Part shown: piece after piece, positions 47,171-59,588 of the stretch
How the letters are laid out: each line of letters begins with the position of its first letter
Numbering within the stretch: position 1 is the first letter of the stretch
DNA from: Prochilodus magdalenae
Taxonomy: Eukaryota > Chordata > Actinopteri > Characiformes > Prochilodontidae
Direction: 5' to 3'
Length of the DNA stretch: 64,000 nucleotides
Assembly: GCA_024036415.1 (NCBI GenBank)
Contig: JAMWET010003117.1
Coordinates: 38,501 to 102,500 of the forward strand
Position numbers and translations under genes: made by a program
Notes under the pieces: generated by a model
Told to the model about the DNA's origin: nothing
Database searches by the model: none
What the model saw: only the letters and a program-made list of their open reading frames with translations

Positions 47171-48717
47171 TGACTTATCGTTGCTCATGCCACATAGGCT
47201 ACTAGCTGTTGAGGCTTCGGGGTAATTTCCTGTTAAGGATCTGTTGCCTGTTTGTTCTCTGATTCTGGAAAATGACTGTTCTAACTGGAACTTAAATGAA
47301 TGAAGGGTGGTCTCTGATTTTGTCTGTTTGCTGCTTTAGATTTGCATTGGAGCTATGAGACTGAAGAGGCTAACAACCAATAGAAGCTAACAGCTCACCG
47401 AACAGCCTCATATAAAGTGCATCCCTAAAGCACGTCACCCAAACTGAGTCGAATTGTTAAGACGCATGGAGCCTAAATCTGGACTTTCGTTCTAAATGAA
47501 CCAAAGCTAATCTTGTTCCACAATCTTAAGCTACAATGTGCATGTACATTTGTTAGCTTTGTCCGTCCCCCTGTCCCCCTGTTCCTTTATGCAGTGCTTG
47601 GTCTGTAGATCTGTTTGTTCAGCAGTCCTTCTGCAAGTCTGTGGGTCTGTGATTTATCCATCTAGTTACTGTCATAGAAAAGCTGGATAATGATTTAGGT
47701 GCTGTATGGTTGGTGGAGCAGGCTAGGAGTGTTAGACAGGGAGCTGTCAATCAAACTGCTCATTAGCCACACCCACACAGTTGAGTCTGATCCGCAGTTT
47801 TTACGCTGTGATTTATAATATTTATATCTTATATACTTCATGCAAGCTTTGCTAGATGTTTAATATATGATTCAATCATACAGACATTTCACTGGGACCT
47901 CTGTAGTGTTATCACAGCTTTTCATAGAAGGTACAGGAGGATGGAGCAGCTTCCTTACCCTGCAGTGGAGCTGATAGAACAAGGTTTATTACTAAGCAGG
48001 TTTGGAGCGATTCTATTGGTCGGTCCATCATGAATATTCACTAACCTGGAAGGAGACCTAGAGCTTTTACACTGTGCAGAAAAAGAGATCAAAGTTTTTA
48101 CACCACTAAATATATATTAGAGGTGGAGATATGGAGGAGTATCATACTGTGCTACATCAGGAGTAGATGTGGTGGATCAGGATAAGGACTGGTTCAGACT
48201 CTCATCAGGTGGAGCTGTTCAGTGTACCACTGTAGAGTCTATAAGACCACCAGCTACATCCTTGTAGTTGTTTGTCTAAACTTTTGACTGGTACTGAGCA
48301 GTTCATCACTAAACCAAGCCCCATGAGGCCTGAAGTTTGTCCGTACTTTGAAACAGACTAGACTCTCACTTTCAGGTAACTCAGAGTTGTAGAACTGGAG
48401 CCGGCAGATAAAGACACAGGCAGATGCCATTTAAAATGCCCCGGAGGCACGCGCAGTAGGCAACGGAAGGAATTCCACAGAAAGCCAAGTGTAGTTAGTT
48501 GGATGTTGTTGGTGTAATTTAAAGGCGACTGTGATAGTGATAGTGATGTGAGCAGGTTCGTCTGTTCTGAGTTCAGAGATAAGATGCAATGTAAATGGGA
48601 GTCCACTTCATGGAACAACAAGCATTCCCGTTTTCTGTCCAGGGCGTGTCCCTGACTCTCATGTTCCAAGAAGGGCAAGCAAACAAATGTGCATTTTCCG
48701 TAAAGGTTTATCCGTAT
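47171..48717. other. Intronic DNA, nothing recognised
   Basis: No exon or familiar repeat. The 132-codon minus-strand frame (48358-48756) has no domain and overlaps the PalA edge. Confidence 0.5.
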
Positions 48718-48858
48718 ATCGTCACTGTCCAAAGGACAACATGTATCTTCGTTCATGTTGATTCGTTTACCTCACTTGAACATGGCAGCTGCTCTGTGGG
48801 ATCAAGAGAATTGACCCAGAATCACTCATAAATAAAAACGTCTGGTTCCAGTGACTAC

Positions 48859-49462
48859 TGTCCTGTCCTGTCCTGTCCTTTCCTGTCCTGTCGTGTTATT
48901 TCCTGTCCTGTCCTGTCTTGTCCTGTCCTGTCCTGTCCTGTCCTCTCCTGTCCTGTCCTGCTCTGTCCTCTCCTGTCCTGTCCTGCTCTGTCCTCTCCTG
49001 TCCTGTCCTGCTCTGTCCTCTCCTGTCCTGTCCTGCTCTGTCCTCTCCTGTCCTGTCCTGTCCTGTCCTGTCCTCTCCTGCCCTGTCCTGTCCTGTCCTG
49101 TCCTGTCCTGTCCTCTCCTCTCCTCTCCTGTCCTGTCCTGTCCTGTCCTGTCCTGTCCTGTCCTGCCCTGCCCTGCCCTGTCCTGTCCTGTCCTGTCCTG
49201 TCCTGTCCTGTCCTCTCCTGTCCTGTCCTGTCCTGTCCTCTCCTGTCCTGTCCTGTCCTGTCCTGTCCTGTCCTGTCCTCTCCTCTCCTCTCCTCTCCTC
49301 TCCTCTCCTCTCCTCTCCTCTCCTGTCCTGTCCTGTCCTGTCCTGTCCTCTCCTCTCCTCTCCTCTCCTCTCCTCTCCTCTCCTGTCCTGTCCTGTCCTG
49401 TCCTCTCCTCTCCTCTCCTCTCCTGTCCTGTCCTCTCCTGTCCTGTCCTCTCCTGTCCTGTC
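48859..49462 (+). repeat. (TCCTG)n / (TCCTC)n pentanucleotide array
   Basis: About 120 units of TCCTG with blocks of TCCTC and a few CCCTG. Strongly strand-asymmetric (pyrimidines on +, GGACA/GGAGA on -). It gives open frames of up to 362 codons on + and 235 on - that are not genes. Confidence 0.97.
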
Positions 49463-49603
49463 TTTTCTTGGTTTTCTCTGGTTTTCTGTTTCGGTCTTGT
49501 CATGCCCATGTGCCCTTTGTTGTTCTGTTCCATGTGCTTCTGTTTGTTTAGGTTTTTTTCTCCTCCTGTCTCTGCCCTCTTGTCAGGCCCCTCACCTGTC
49601 CCC

Positions 49604-49815
49604 AGATGTTTTGTCTCCTTGTCCGTTTGTTTTGTCTCCTTGTCCGTTGGTTTGTCTCCTTGTCGGTCGTTTTGTCTCCTTGTCTGTTGGTTTTGTCTCC
49701 CTGTCGGTCGTTTTGTCTCCTTGTCTGTTGGTTTTGTCTCCCTGTCGGTCGTTTTGTCTCCTTGTCTGTTGGTTTTGTCTCCCTGTCGGTTGTTTGTCTC
49801 CTTGACGGTTGTTTT
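49604..49815 (+). repeat. 21-bp minisatellite
   Basis: Unit TTTTGTCTCCTTGTCTGTTGG alternating with a CCCTGTCGGTCG variant; about nine to ten units. It too lies inside the split PalA copy. Confidence 0.85.
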
Positions 49816-49983
49816 TGTAATCCTGTTCAGTTTTTCTCAGTTTGCTAGTTTTTTCTTTGCTTTGTTGTCTTTTTTACTCTTCATTAAAACACTTGCGCTT
49901 GCGTCCCATCTCCTCCCAGGTTTGTGCCCTCTCCTGTAAAGCTACCTTTATGGAGATACTTGTTTTTGTTTGGACAGTGATGG

Positions 49984-51174
49984 CATACGTTCGCTGTCAC
50001 TGCATATCCCATGTAAGAAAAAGCTAAACATGGCGTCGCTGCTGTCGTGCTGCATTATCTTTCCAAAAACGGTTTAGACACACCCACTACCCCAGCCTTC
50101 ACGTTTCCAAAGTGATTCCCCAGTAAACCCAGTTTCGAATCTGTGCCACCATTGGAAGTCATGTGTTCCAGTCTCAGAGTGTACAGACTGAAGCCGTCAG
50201 TTCTTCTCTAAGCTGATGAAAAATGTGATTACTGGCCTACGGTGAATTCCTGTGTTTGCCAAGTAGGCAACCTATGGCTGTGGGCATCCTATTTGGAGAC
50301 ATCCTGCTGCATCCTGCTCTGTGATTGGCCCTCTGCAACTGTCTCCTTGTGTGGTCTGACTCCATGTAGGGCCACTGCAGACCGGACCCTTCACACAGCA
50401 TCCAAAAAACCAAAACCTTATGACCGAAGCAGATACACCGTGAGTATTGTAAGATGTGTCAGTGCCTGACTCAGCATTTTTCCATTAATGCGTTAATGTT
50501 ACAGTCACTGTGGGATCACAGGAAGCTGAAATGATGCCACGTGATGCTATATGGCGTCATGATATTGTGATCCACTGCAGCTCATTGGTGGAATTGCCCA
50601 TTGTATTCGGGGTCCCATGTTGGCTGGCTGCTGACTCACTCACCATAGCCCTGCTGATATTCAGTTCAACAGTTTTTCTGGGAATACTCAAACTCTCGGG
50701 GGAACTAGGCACATTTTCAGACTTACAAGTCCGCTGCGGCATGTTATTAAGTTCTGTTTTGGGATAGGTATTCCAGGCAGAGTTCCCAGTGCCAGGCTAT
50801 AAAGGACCAACTGGGTGAACCTGTTTGTTACAGCACCATCCTGAGGCAGCCAAGAGCTGCATCTATACCTAATTAAGAAGATCAAAGACAGAAGCTTGCT
50901 GATTGCGGGTGAAGGAAGTTGAACAATGACAGTTTGCTGGATAGCATAGCGTCATATCAAGTTTATCTTCAGAGGCACCCCAAGTTTTACAGGCAGCGAG
51001 GGAGCCAAGAGGTTCATTAGGGGGTCCCATACCCAGCAGGACCCCCTGGATTGACTGCAACCATTTCTTAACAATGTACACCAGCGCAATCATGACCCGC
51101 CCTTGTACATGTTCTGGAAAGCCAAGTCCCTACAGTTAGCCCAGAAAGTGACTCTGTGTCCACAGATAAGCTAC
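49984..51174. other. Intronic DNA, nothing recognised
   Basis: Contains GGGGTCCCATGTTGGCTGGC near 50610, shared with 43383. No exon. Confidence 0.45.
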
Positions 51175-51630
51175 TGGCTCTACCTCAACACTACGGACTC
51201 TAACACTACTACCTCTACCTCAACACTACCTCCTCTACCTCAACACTACCGGCTCTGACACTACTCCCTCTAACTCAACACTACTACCTCTCCCTCAACA
51301 CTACTGGCTCTACCGCAACACTACTGGCTCTACCTTAACCGCAACACTACTGGCCCCAACTCAACACTACTACCTCTCCCTCAACACTACTGTCTCTCTC
51401 TCAACACTACTACCTCAACACTACTGGCTCTACCTCAACACCAACACTACTACCTCTACCTCTACCTCAACACTACCGCCTCTACTTCAACACTACTACC
51501 TCTACCCTAACACTTCCACCTCTGCCTCAACACTACTGGCTCTACCTCAACACTACTATCTCTACCTCAACACTACTGGCTCTATCTTAACACTACTCCA
51601 ACACTACTACTCTACCTCAACACTACTGCT
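51175..51630 (+). repeat. Imperfect 21-bp minisatellite (CTCAACACTACTGGCTCTAC type)
   Basis: About 20 units built from CTCAACACTACTGGCTCTAC and CTCAACACTACTACCTCTAC with frequent indels. Purine/pyrimidine composition is skewed: almost no G. Confidence 0.9.
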
Positions 51631-51729
51631 CAACTGATTAAAAGGGGTGCATGGTTTTGACTGCAATAGTGACATGCCATGCGCTATGACTTTTGCTTTT
51701 GTCTTGTGAAGCCGACCAACGAATCCCTC

Positions 51730-51960
51730 TGTGGAGACACTCCACCTCCATCCTTACCGCACCATCTGCAGGAACTGTGTGAGGATGTTCAAGCTGCATG
51801 GGATGGATTATCACCATTAGGAGCCTCTACAGCTTCCTACCGAAACGTCTGGCATGTTGGATTAGCGAACATTGAGACAAGACGCCATACTGAGAGACGC
51901 TACTTTAGTATGTGTAGCACTATAAAGATTGATCATATCAACGATTCTTTTGATAAATAA
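51730..51960 (+). mobile_element. Tc1-like family B fragment, sense orientation
   Basis: The + strand reads LPHHLQELCEDVQAAWDGLS, then RNVWHVGLANIETRRHTERR after a frameshift, the same transposase C-terminus and trailer as the minus-strand copies. It ends near the GATCATATCAACGAT leader, without the terminal repeat. Confidence 0.82.
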
Positions 51961-53574
51961 TGTATATTCTAATGCTAATCAGTCTGAGAGTTTAAACATA
52001 AGCCAGACCAAGTTTGGAAACGGGTCCAACAGAAGGCTAATGCTGACATATGTGAATCTAAGGCTACAAGTCTCAGACTAGCAGCCCAAATCTGATTTTT
52101 GGCATGGTACCTTGTCTGTTTCCAGATTAAATCCAGATTGAGTCTGGACAGAATAAAAATCTGTGTGAAGTCTAATTATTGCAAACAGGATCCAAACCAC
52201 ATTAGAAGATGGTTTCGAAATGCGACCCGATTAGATTTTTACAGATGTGTCTCAGTTTGGACGCTCTGGCCACTTTTGTGCCACTCTCAGTGCAACAAAC
52301 AGCAACCATGTCCAACCCAAATCGAGGAAAGTGCTAGAATTCAAGAAGAGCGCCAGACGGCTGTGAACCATGCCTTGACCGAACGATTGCAACCAGCAGA
52401 ACATCATGAGTTGCTTTGGCTAACAGTAATGTAGAGTCAATAAGTGGGGTTCAGTCAGTGCTAGCTAGTTTATGTTTTGATTGAGCATTAGAAATGAGTA
52501 GCTGGTTGCTTGCAGTGCTAGCAGTGTTACCCCAGGGAACCAGGAGAGAAAGAGTAAATGTGAGAAGGATGGAGAGAGAGCTTGTTACATTTGAATAAAC
52601 CCAGGCCATAAAGCAGCAATTGGCCTTTCATCACACACAACAAAAGAAGCAGAAATGGATGGTTATGGAAATGCCTGATGTAGAGGCAGACTGCTGTTCT
52701 GTGTCACTGATATAAAATGATCTTTGCCACTGCTTCAAGTGTCCTGCATCTCTTCATTACATTTCTCTGAAGCCCTTCAGCTGTGAAATGAACAGAAAAT
52801 GGAGGGATCGCAGGACTGGGTATTTGGATTGGCCTTAAAAGGGAGCTTTAAATAGCTTGGGAATGAATCGACGAAGCCAGTGTGTGCTTTATAAGGCCTA
52901 GTAAAAACTCAGCGCTTCAGACTGCGAGCTTTTTGGCTTCTTAAGGAAAAGGCCTCTCTGCAGCGAGACCCTGTCAGTGTAATATTTTGCAGTCTGTGTT
53001 TGGTGTCACATGCAAACGAGGGCCTAACAGGAACATCCTGGTCAGGAGACGCCGAAAACATGCCTGGTTAGGTCAGAGAGTCTGTGGCCGGTTTTTATCT
53101 TCACCTGGAACTGAGGGATCGTCTAGCATCCAGACTTTTTATTTGTTGTTGCACATATTATCAGAGCTTTAGATTAATAACGTGGATCATATAATGTATA
53201 GTTCTAGTCCTGGAATCTGATTCTTTTATGGTTAGGTTCTTTTATGCTTGGTGTGCTTGGCATGCACACGCCTGAGACACATCTTCTCGTTCAGCATTCT
53301 GTGATTGCTTGGCCATGATGTCTCACTTACAGCGGCTGCATTTCTTGGCAGAAGAATCATTCACACTTCATTCGGTGATTGTTTGTTGAATGTACACCAT
53401 CAGACAAAAGTTTAGACATGGCTACTCATAAAAGTGTTCCTTATTTTTAGCTCATTTTAGCTTAAAATGTATCAAAATATAAAGTAGCACTCATGGCATT
53501 ATGCAGTCCACCTTAAAAAAAAACCCACAACAGAAAAGGAGGTAAAACAGCTTTCTGAACTTGCACTGGAGGTT
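51961..53574. other. Intronic DNA, nothing recognised
   Basis: A 111-codon frame (52099-52434, +) shows no known domain. No exon. Confidence 0.45.
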
Positions 53575-54240
53575 GGAACACAGAAGGAGGTGTGGGATTG
53601 CGGTGGTGTCAGGAAGGAAGATAAAGGGTACCAGGATCAATAACTGATGATAAATTTAGACTGATATGATCAATATTTATTGAGCTACACATACAGACGT
53701 CTGTCTCTCAGTATGGGGTCGGGCCGCCGTGTTTGCTAACCCAACACGCCAGGCGTCTCGGTATGGAGCTGTAGAGGTTCCTGATGGTGTCCTTTGATAA
53801 TCCATCCCATGCAGCTTGAACATCCTCACACAGCTCCTGCAGATGGTGCGGTAGGGGTGGAGGTGGAGGGACACCAGGCCTTCTGGACGTGTGACAACAA
53901 ACCGATCATCTTGGTGCTGACCACGGTGCCTCCATTACAGTCTGGTATGACACCATAGCAGTCTATGGGGACGCTGGTGGTGTTAAGGACAGTCGTCGTA
54001 GCGGTCTGCCAGTGGTGTGGGCACTAACAGGATGACTCATGAAGGGCAGCACTGCTCTCTGAATGTCCGCAGTTGTGGCTGTTGGGTGAGTCAGGTACAG
54101 ACATAAGGCTTTACTCACACTCACTTACTTGCGTTACACGTGCAGCCGAGCACGAAGCTAGAACCATTCGCACGTCTCACGATGTCAAAGCTACCACCAT
54201 GTTTCATTCCTGTCGGTTCATTCCTTCTGGGTGCAGCTGT
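53575..54240 (-). mobile_element. Tc1-like family B, longest copy
   Basis: About 665 bp from AACACAGAAGGAGGTGTGGG to CCTTCTGGGTGCAGCTG (the inverted repeat, to 54240). The minus strand has the transposase C-terminus (53850-53700, frameshifted) and sequence resembling the start region near the other end. The DDE core is missing, as in the 11838 copy, which has the same overall structure. Confidence 0.83.
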
Positions 54241-54879
54241 TTGTGGAACCATGTTCCATGATGAATTGTTTATGGTTTTTATTATTAATAGCACATTAAA
54301 TATAAACAGCTGAGTGCATGCTTTAGGTTGATTGTACCCCAGTTAAAGGGGGATGGGTTACATTCCCACTCACACCTCTTAACCACGTGAGCACATGTAA
54401 CACATGGCGCACCTAAAACGTCTAGCTCACAGACACATGCAAGGGCTAAAGCTAAGCCCTTTAATTAAGCGCTGCTCCAGTGAATTGGTGGAGGTGCGTG
54501 AGATGTTCATTATGGGCAGGTAAATCAAACTCTGCTTTGATGTATAACAGCTTGTCTGATATCTGTATCCATTAATATTAATTGTAGTTAATCACCATCA
54601 TGAGGGGCGTACTGCCTGCACACAGCTCCTGGCACTTGCGGCCGTAAACCTGCTCGGTTTTATAGGCCAGTATTAAAGTCTTTATGTTTCCTGCATGCCT
54701 TTGGATTTATAAGCTGCTAGAATGGAACGGCTTTGGGATCACTCATCTCCTGCTATAGGAAAAGGGAAGAATTGGGAGTCAAGTGGTGAAGCTGTTAGGA
54801 AGAGGCTTTAGCCTGTTAGCATGGAGGTTCTTTAGCCTGATAGTGTGACTGTACAGAGCTGCGTTTCATATAGGGAGAG
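54241..54879. other. Intronic DNA, nothing recognised
   Basis: No exon or familiar repeat. Confidence 0.5.

Positions 54880-54928
<49 letters not shown>
54880..54928 (+). repeat. (AGAT)n microsatellite
   Basis: About twelve perfect units. Confidence 0.96.
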
Positions 54929-55029
54929 GTTTTCATCCATGTGGAAGGCACTCTTAACCGATTCGGGCCTGAATCCATCCTTGCACATCATGTACACCCA
55001 TACACGCTGACCTTCTCCTTGGGTTGGAT

Positions 55030-55319
55030 GGGATCATCCACAAGACAATGTCACATGGCTGGAAACGTCTAACATTAATTGGAAGGGCATGACCAAGACT
55101 TCTTAAGTACTAGCCCGGCCCCCTAATTCCTCAGACTTGAACCCAACTGAGCATCCGTGGGACCATCTTGATTATCGACTTGGTCCTATGGATCTTCCCT
55201 CACCCACCCTCTGGCAGTTGTGGGATGCACTGCAGTCAGCATGGCTCCAGATACCTGTGACAACCTATCAGGACCTTGCTGAGTCACTCCCAGCCCGTCT
55301 GGCTGAGTCTGCCATGTAA
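55030..55319 (+). mobile_element. Tc1/mariner transposase C-terminal remnant (another family)
   Basis: The + strand carries CAAGACAATGTCACATGGCT (the QDN motif with the second catalytic Asp), then LNPTEHPWDHLDYRLGPMDL with SPTLWQLWDALQSAWLQIPV. The SSDLNPTEHPWD motif holds the third catalytic acid (Glu). A frameshift and an in-frame stop lie between the two parts. No terminal repeats found. Confidence 0.8.
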
Positions 55320-57150
55320 AATGACCCTCCCTGTGATTAGCTAGGCCAACCTGTGATTTAGTTTAGGGTTGCTAGTCGCCAACGTCATCTATAGCAGCTA
55401 GTTGCTTTTACTCTCGACATCAGGATTCTTTACTCTCAGCCTAAAAATAGCCCTGAACTCTCTACCCAGGGAATGATTGACGCAGGGAACAAGTGATGGA
55501 TAGCCTTTAAACTATAAGGGGCGTTGCCCCTGGTTTGGCTATCACAGGTGAGAAATGCTTTACTAACTCAGACGTAACTTTTGAAAGTGGTGGGAATCAG
55601 ACGGCAGCACGTTAGTGTGAGCAGCGATCAAAGGTCATCCCCACCAGGCCATATAGTGGGTATTTAGAAGTTTACTATATTCATTGATATTACTCTTGTA
55701 TTGCGGTATTATTAAATAATGTGGTTATGTGTTTCCCCCAAAGTAGTTTTATCAAGCATATGATTTTTATTTAGGGATTGATTTCAGTGTCCCAAAGCTG
55801 ACTGTCTGAATATTTGTCCCAGAAGATGTGAACGTGTCCCTGTATGTCCTGTAAAGGACCTTAAAAGCTATGTCATCTGTAACGAATGAAGAATCTGTGT
55901 GGGACGTTGTTAAATCTGCTTTTACTGTGGACAAGCGGTGCAGCGGTCCCACAGACATGTCAAATACAATCCAGATTTTTCAAAAAAAAAAAAGATTTCC
56001 ATAAATCGGTGTCACATACAGTTTTTTTTCTTTCATCATTCTACACGCTCCACTGGATTCCACAGGCTGAATCGAGCCCAGCTGTCATAATCCAGATAAT
56101 AGAAATGAAATTACAGAGGGATATAAAACACATCTGAAAAGAGTCCACCACTGATGATGTGGATTGTGCCTATGCTTACGCTACATCAGTCTGCATCAAA
56201 ATGCTACACCCATTACCACCTGCAGCACTGCAGAAGGGCTAAAGGGTTCTCCTTGTAATGTGGAGGTCACGTAAACCTTAAACCTGTTCTTCACATTCGC
56301 ACGTCTCTTTTACAACAGTGTTTAATATTCAACTGACAGATCATCTATGGCATCACAGATCGACCAAAAGAACACTGGTGCTTGGACTGGTTCAGTTTAG
56401 GGTTCGTAGGGCATTGGTGCTATCCAGGGAACCAGTCTTCTTCTTCTTTCTCGACTAACATAGTCACAGATGTCAACACGGTTTGTGCTGAAGAACCTAC
56501 TACTCCTTGGTTCCCGGGTGGGTTCCGAACCCGTTTATTTTTGGTGTGCACAAAACGGAATGGAACCCGCTCCACGTTGGCGGAAAAGGCCTTAGAACGG
56601 TTCACCATTAGCACCATTAGTTTTAGATGCAATGCGCCTCATAAACCTGGCTCGCATAATCACTCACTCGATCACTCATTCACTCATATTAACCAAGACT
56701 GTCCACAAGGGGACGCTATGGGACCTCTAGCTATTAGAGTCGAAACAACCCTGTGTTAGCCGAACTGGCCAACACTCGAGACGTCCATGCTTTTTAGGCC
56801 TTATGTACCCAGTTCCTATGGTTACGCTATAGCCATTCCCATTGTTACGCAACACCTAATTCCCGTGTTAATGCCATTTCCTACTGAAACCAGATCTATT
56901 TGCAGGGTTGCACTATAACCGCATCTCATGGTTATATGCATCATGGTGCCACCATTTCTGTACTTCCCCAAGGTAACACTAGTTAACACTACACCAAATT
57001 AGTGTTGACCAATTACACTAGGTCAAGACTCATCTCGGACAAGACACTCAACACACCAACTTCATAGAATTAGATATCGGATTTTAGAGCCATTGACCAC
57101 ACACTTCATATTTAACCGACCCATGCACTGAAGCAGCCATATACACAAAC
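55320..57150. other. Intronic DNA, nothing recognised
   Basis: Contains an A run at 55981-55993 and a 125-codon frame (56382-56759) without known domain. No exon. Confidence 0.45.
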
Positions 57151-57159
57151 ACTCATGGT

Positions 57160-57345
57160 GGCACTGAGCTCGCTTGCCCAGAGCAGTGTGCAGCCCTATC
57201 CATGGTGCCCGGGGAGCAGTTGGGGGTTAGGTGCCTTTCTCAAGGCCAATTCAGTCATGTCCCGCTGGTTCAGGGAATCTAACCACCGACCTTCCGGTCA
57301 CAAGGCTGGTTCCCAAACCTCCAGCCCATGGCTGCCCTGTATCAC
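57160..57345 (-). mobile_element. V-SINE-type retroposon
   Basis: GTGCCCGGGGAGCAGTTGGG then GTTAGGTGCCTTTCTCAAGG is the complement of the V-SINE central domain; GACCTTCCGGTCACAAGG and CCTCCAGCCCATGGCTGCCC form the complement of the tRNA-like head. Better preserved than the copy at 24008. Confidence 0.85.
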
Positions 57346-58073
57346 TTCTGGAACCCGAACTACGCCCGTGGTCCTACAGTACTCTCTGACCCTGGTGACA
57401 TCATCGCAGTTCCTTGAGTTTATTCTCCTGGAGGAAGACAGATGAGCCTGGTCAGAAAGGCTGAAGGCATTTCCATCTGTGAGTTTGGTTCCATTAAATT
57501 TGCCATCACTAACACTACCGGCACATACTGAACACAAATACAGAGTAATTGAGAATTATGCGATGAGTCAAATCTGCCGTTTGATGCAGCGCTCAGTGGT
57601 CTTCTAGCGAACGGCCCGATAGCCAACGCCACACCAAAACTTTATGATTCATACTAATAGACGGAAAATGTGGCTGAAATGTATCTGCAGCCGGGTTTTA
57701 TACTGCAGCGGTGCAGCGCAGATGCCTTTAGCAGAGTGTGCGTGTAGCGGTACTTTCCTCTCTGTTATGTAAGCTTGTGTAATTTGAGTGCTTTGGCAGT
57801 CTAGACCTTCAGCCGAGGAGCTGCCTGTGTCTGACTCCCACAAGCGCACACATGCACACGAGTTGGTCTTGCGTTACTGGTGAGGACTGATATAAATTTC
57901 TATTGTTTATTTATTTATTTTTAATCACTGTAGCCAATTAATACTACACCCACATCTAACCCCAGTTTTAAAGGGCTGTCCCAAAGAAAGGTCCCGCAGA
58001 AGGTTCGCACTGGAGCTCAAATGGCATGGTCCTCACGACTATAGAAAGACAAGAACACGCAGACTCAGAGATG
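57346..58073. other. Intronic DNA, nothing recognised
   Basis: No exon or assigned repeat. Confidence 0.5.
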
Positions 58074-58076
58074 GCC

Positions 58077-58112
<36 letters not shown>
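58074..58112 (+). repeat. (CAGA)n microsatellite
   Basis: About nine CAGA units. Confidence 0.92.
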
Positions 58113-58113
<1 letters not shown>

Positions 58114-58408
58114 GGCAGACTGGGTCTTTCTGTATGGAGCTCTGATGCTTCTGCCTGTCTGTATGTGCATTCCAGAGTTTCTTAAGGCCGAGTTGCTGTA
58201 TGCTGGGAAAGGTTGAGCCGGTGTAGCCGAGGCTGTGAGTTTTGGAATGCTGGGTGGGAATGGGAGTATGTGTCTGTGAGGAGTGTGAGTGTGTGGCAGG
58301 TATGAAGGAGTGTGTAGGCCCGTCCTGCGAGCTGGAATAACTTGTGTGCAGCAGAATACTGTAAATCCTGAGTGGAACACTGAAGACCTGGACTGTCGAG
58401 AGAATTTA

Positions 58409-59030
58409 AAGAGAAAGAGAAAGAGAGAGAGAGAGAGAATACGAGGGTGAAGAGGGAAAGTTGCAAGAGGGTAAGAATGGTAAGGAGAGAGGGAGAGAGG
58501 TCAAAAGAGAGGTCAAGAGACTGAGAAAGATATTGAAAGACTGATGGGGAGAGAGAGAGACAGGGTGAGACAGAAATGAGGAAAGGGTTACAAGAAGTAG
58601 GAGTGAACGAGAGGATGAGAAGAGAGAGCAATAGGTTAAGAAAGAAATACTGATAGAGAGAGTGAGAGAGACAGACAGTGAGAGACAGACGAGGAAAGAG
58701 TTGTGAAGAAAGTGAGAAAGTGAGAGGGTGAGAGGAGGAAGAGGATGAGAAAGAAAGAAAAGAACAGAGAAAAAGGTAGGTAAAGATTAATGTGGAGAAA
58801 AAGAAAACAATGGGAAAGGGAGAAGAGAGAGAGGGGAGGAGAACAGAGAGATGGTGGGAAAGTGATGGTGAGAAAGCAAAAAATAAGAGAGAGAGAAAAG
58901 AGAGTAGTGACTGAGGAAAAGAAGAGAGACTGATAGTGTGAGTGAGAGTGATATATATAGAGAGGGCGAGAGAGAGGGAGAGAGAGAGAGAAAGAGAGAG
59001 GGAGAGAGAGAGAGAAAGAGAGAGAGATTT
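58409..59030 (+). repeat. Purine-rich (GA)n-like tract
   Basis: Over 600 bp of A and G on the + strand with few pyrimidines, from AAAGAGAAAGAGAAAGAGAG to AGAGAGAGAAAGAGAGAGAG. Its complement gives a 290-codon Ser/Leu-rich frame (59054-58182) that is compositional only. Confidence 0.9.
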
Positions 59031-59087
59031 TGTTTGTCCAGCTGATTCTTCCATCTGTTTCCAGAAACTCTCACTGCAACCACATGC

Positions 59088-59157
59088 TCACACACACACA
59101 CACCACACACACACACACAAACACACACATACACACACACACACACACACACAAACA

Positions 59158-59202
<45 letters not shown>

Positions 59203-59280
59203 ACACTGACACACACACACACGCACACACACACACACCCCACACACACACACACATACGCACACACACACACACACACA
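59088..59280 (+). repeat. (CA)n microsatellite
   Basis: Long CA repeat with occasional AA, TA, GA and CC interruptions. Confidence 0.96.
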
Positions 59281-59433
59281 GTGTTACAGTGTGTTTAGCT
59301 GGTCTCTGTTCAGCGTGTTAACTGTTGACGGTGCTGCCTGAACGTTTCCTCTGGGTGATTTAGAGGAATCGGTACATCCAATCATGATGTTTCTGCTACA
59401 CGTAAACAGAGCCATTAAAAGCAGGTTCAGACC

Positions 59434-59588
59434 CACTGACTCCGTTAGAGACCTCGCACTGACTCCGTTAGAGACCTCGCACTGACTCCGTTAGAGACCT
59501 CGCACTGACTCCGTTAGAGACCTCGCACTGACTCCGTTAGAGACCTCGCACTGACTCCGTTAGAGACCTCACACTGACTCTGTTAGAT
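59434..59588 (+). repeat. 23-bp tandem repeat, 6-7 units
   Basis: Unit CACTGACTCCGTTAGAGACC plus TCG. The central units are identical, so the array looks young; the last is degenerate. No spacers between units. Confidence 0.93.

Larger units (their letters stand above)
48718..49983. mobile_element. PalA MITE split by tandem repeats
   Basis: Left part 48718-48858: ATCGTCACTGTCCAAAGGAC ... AACGTCTGGTTCCAGTGACT. Right part 49925-49983: GCCCTCTCCTGTAAAGCTAC ... TTTTTGTTTGGACAGTGATG. Together these are one PalA copy whose segment between GGTTCCATTGACT and CTCTCCTGTAA has grown from about 35 bp to over 1 kb. Confidence 0.82.

Noticed and set aside
48851..49939. 362-codon open frame (+) and 235-codon open frame (-)
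   Set aside because: Pure by-product of the TCCTG/TCCTC array; low-complexity residues, both strands open, no splice sites.
58182..59298. Ser/Leu-rich and Cys/Val-rich frames
   Set aside because: Translations of the GA-rich tract and CA repeat; composition only.
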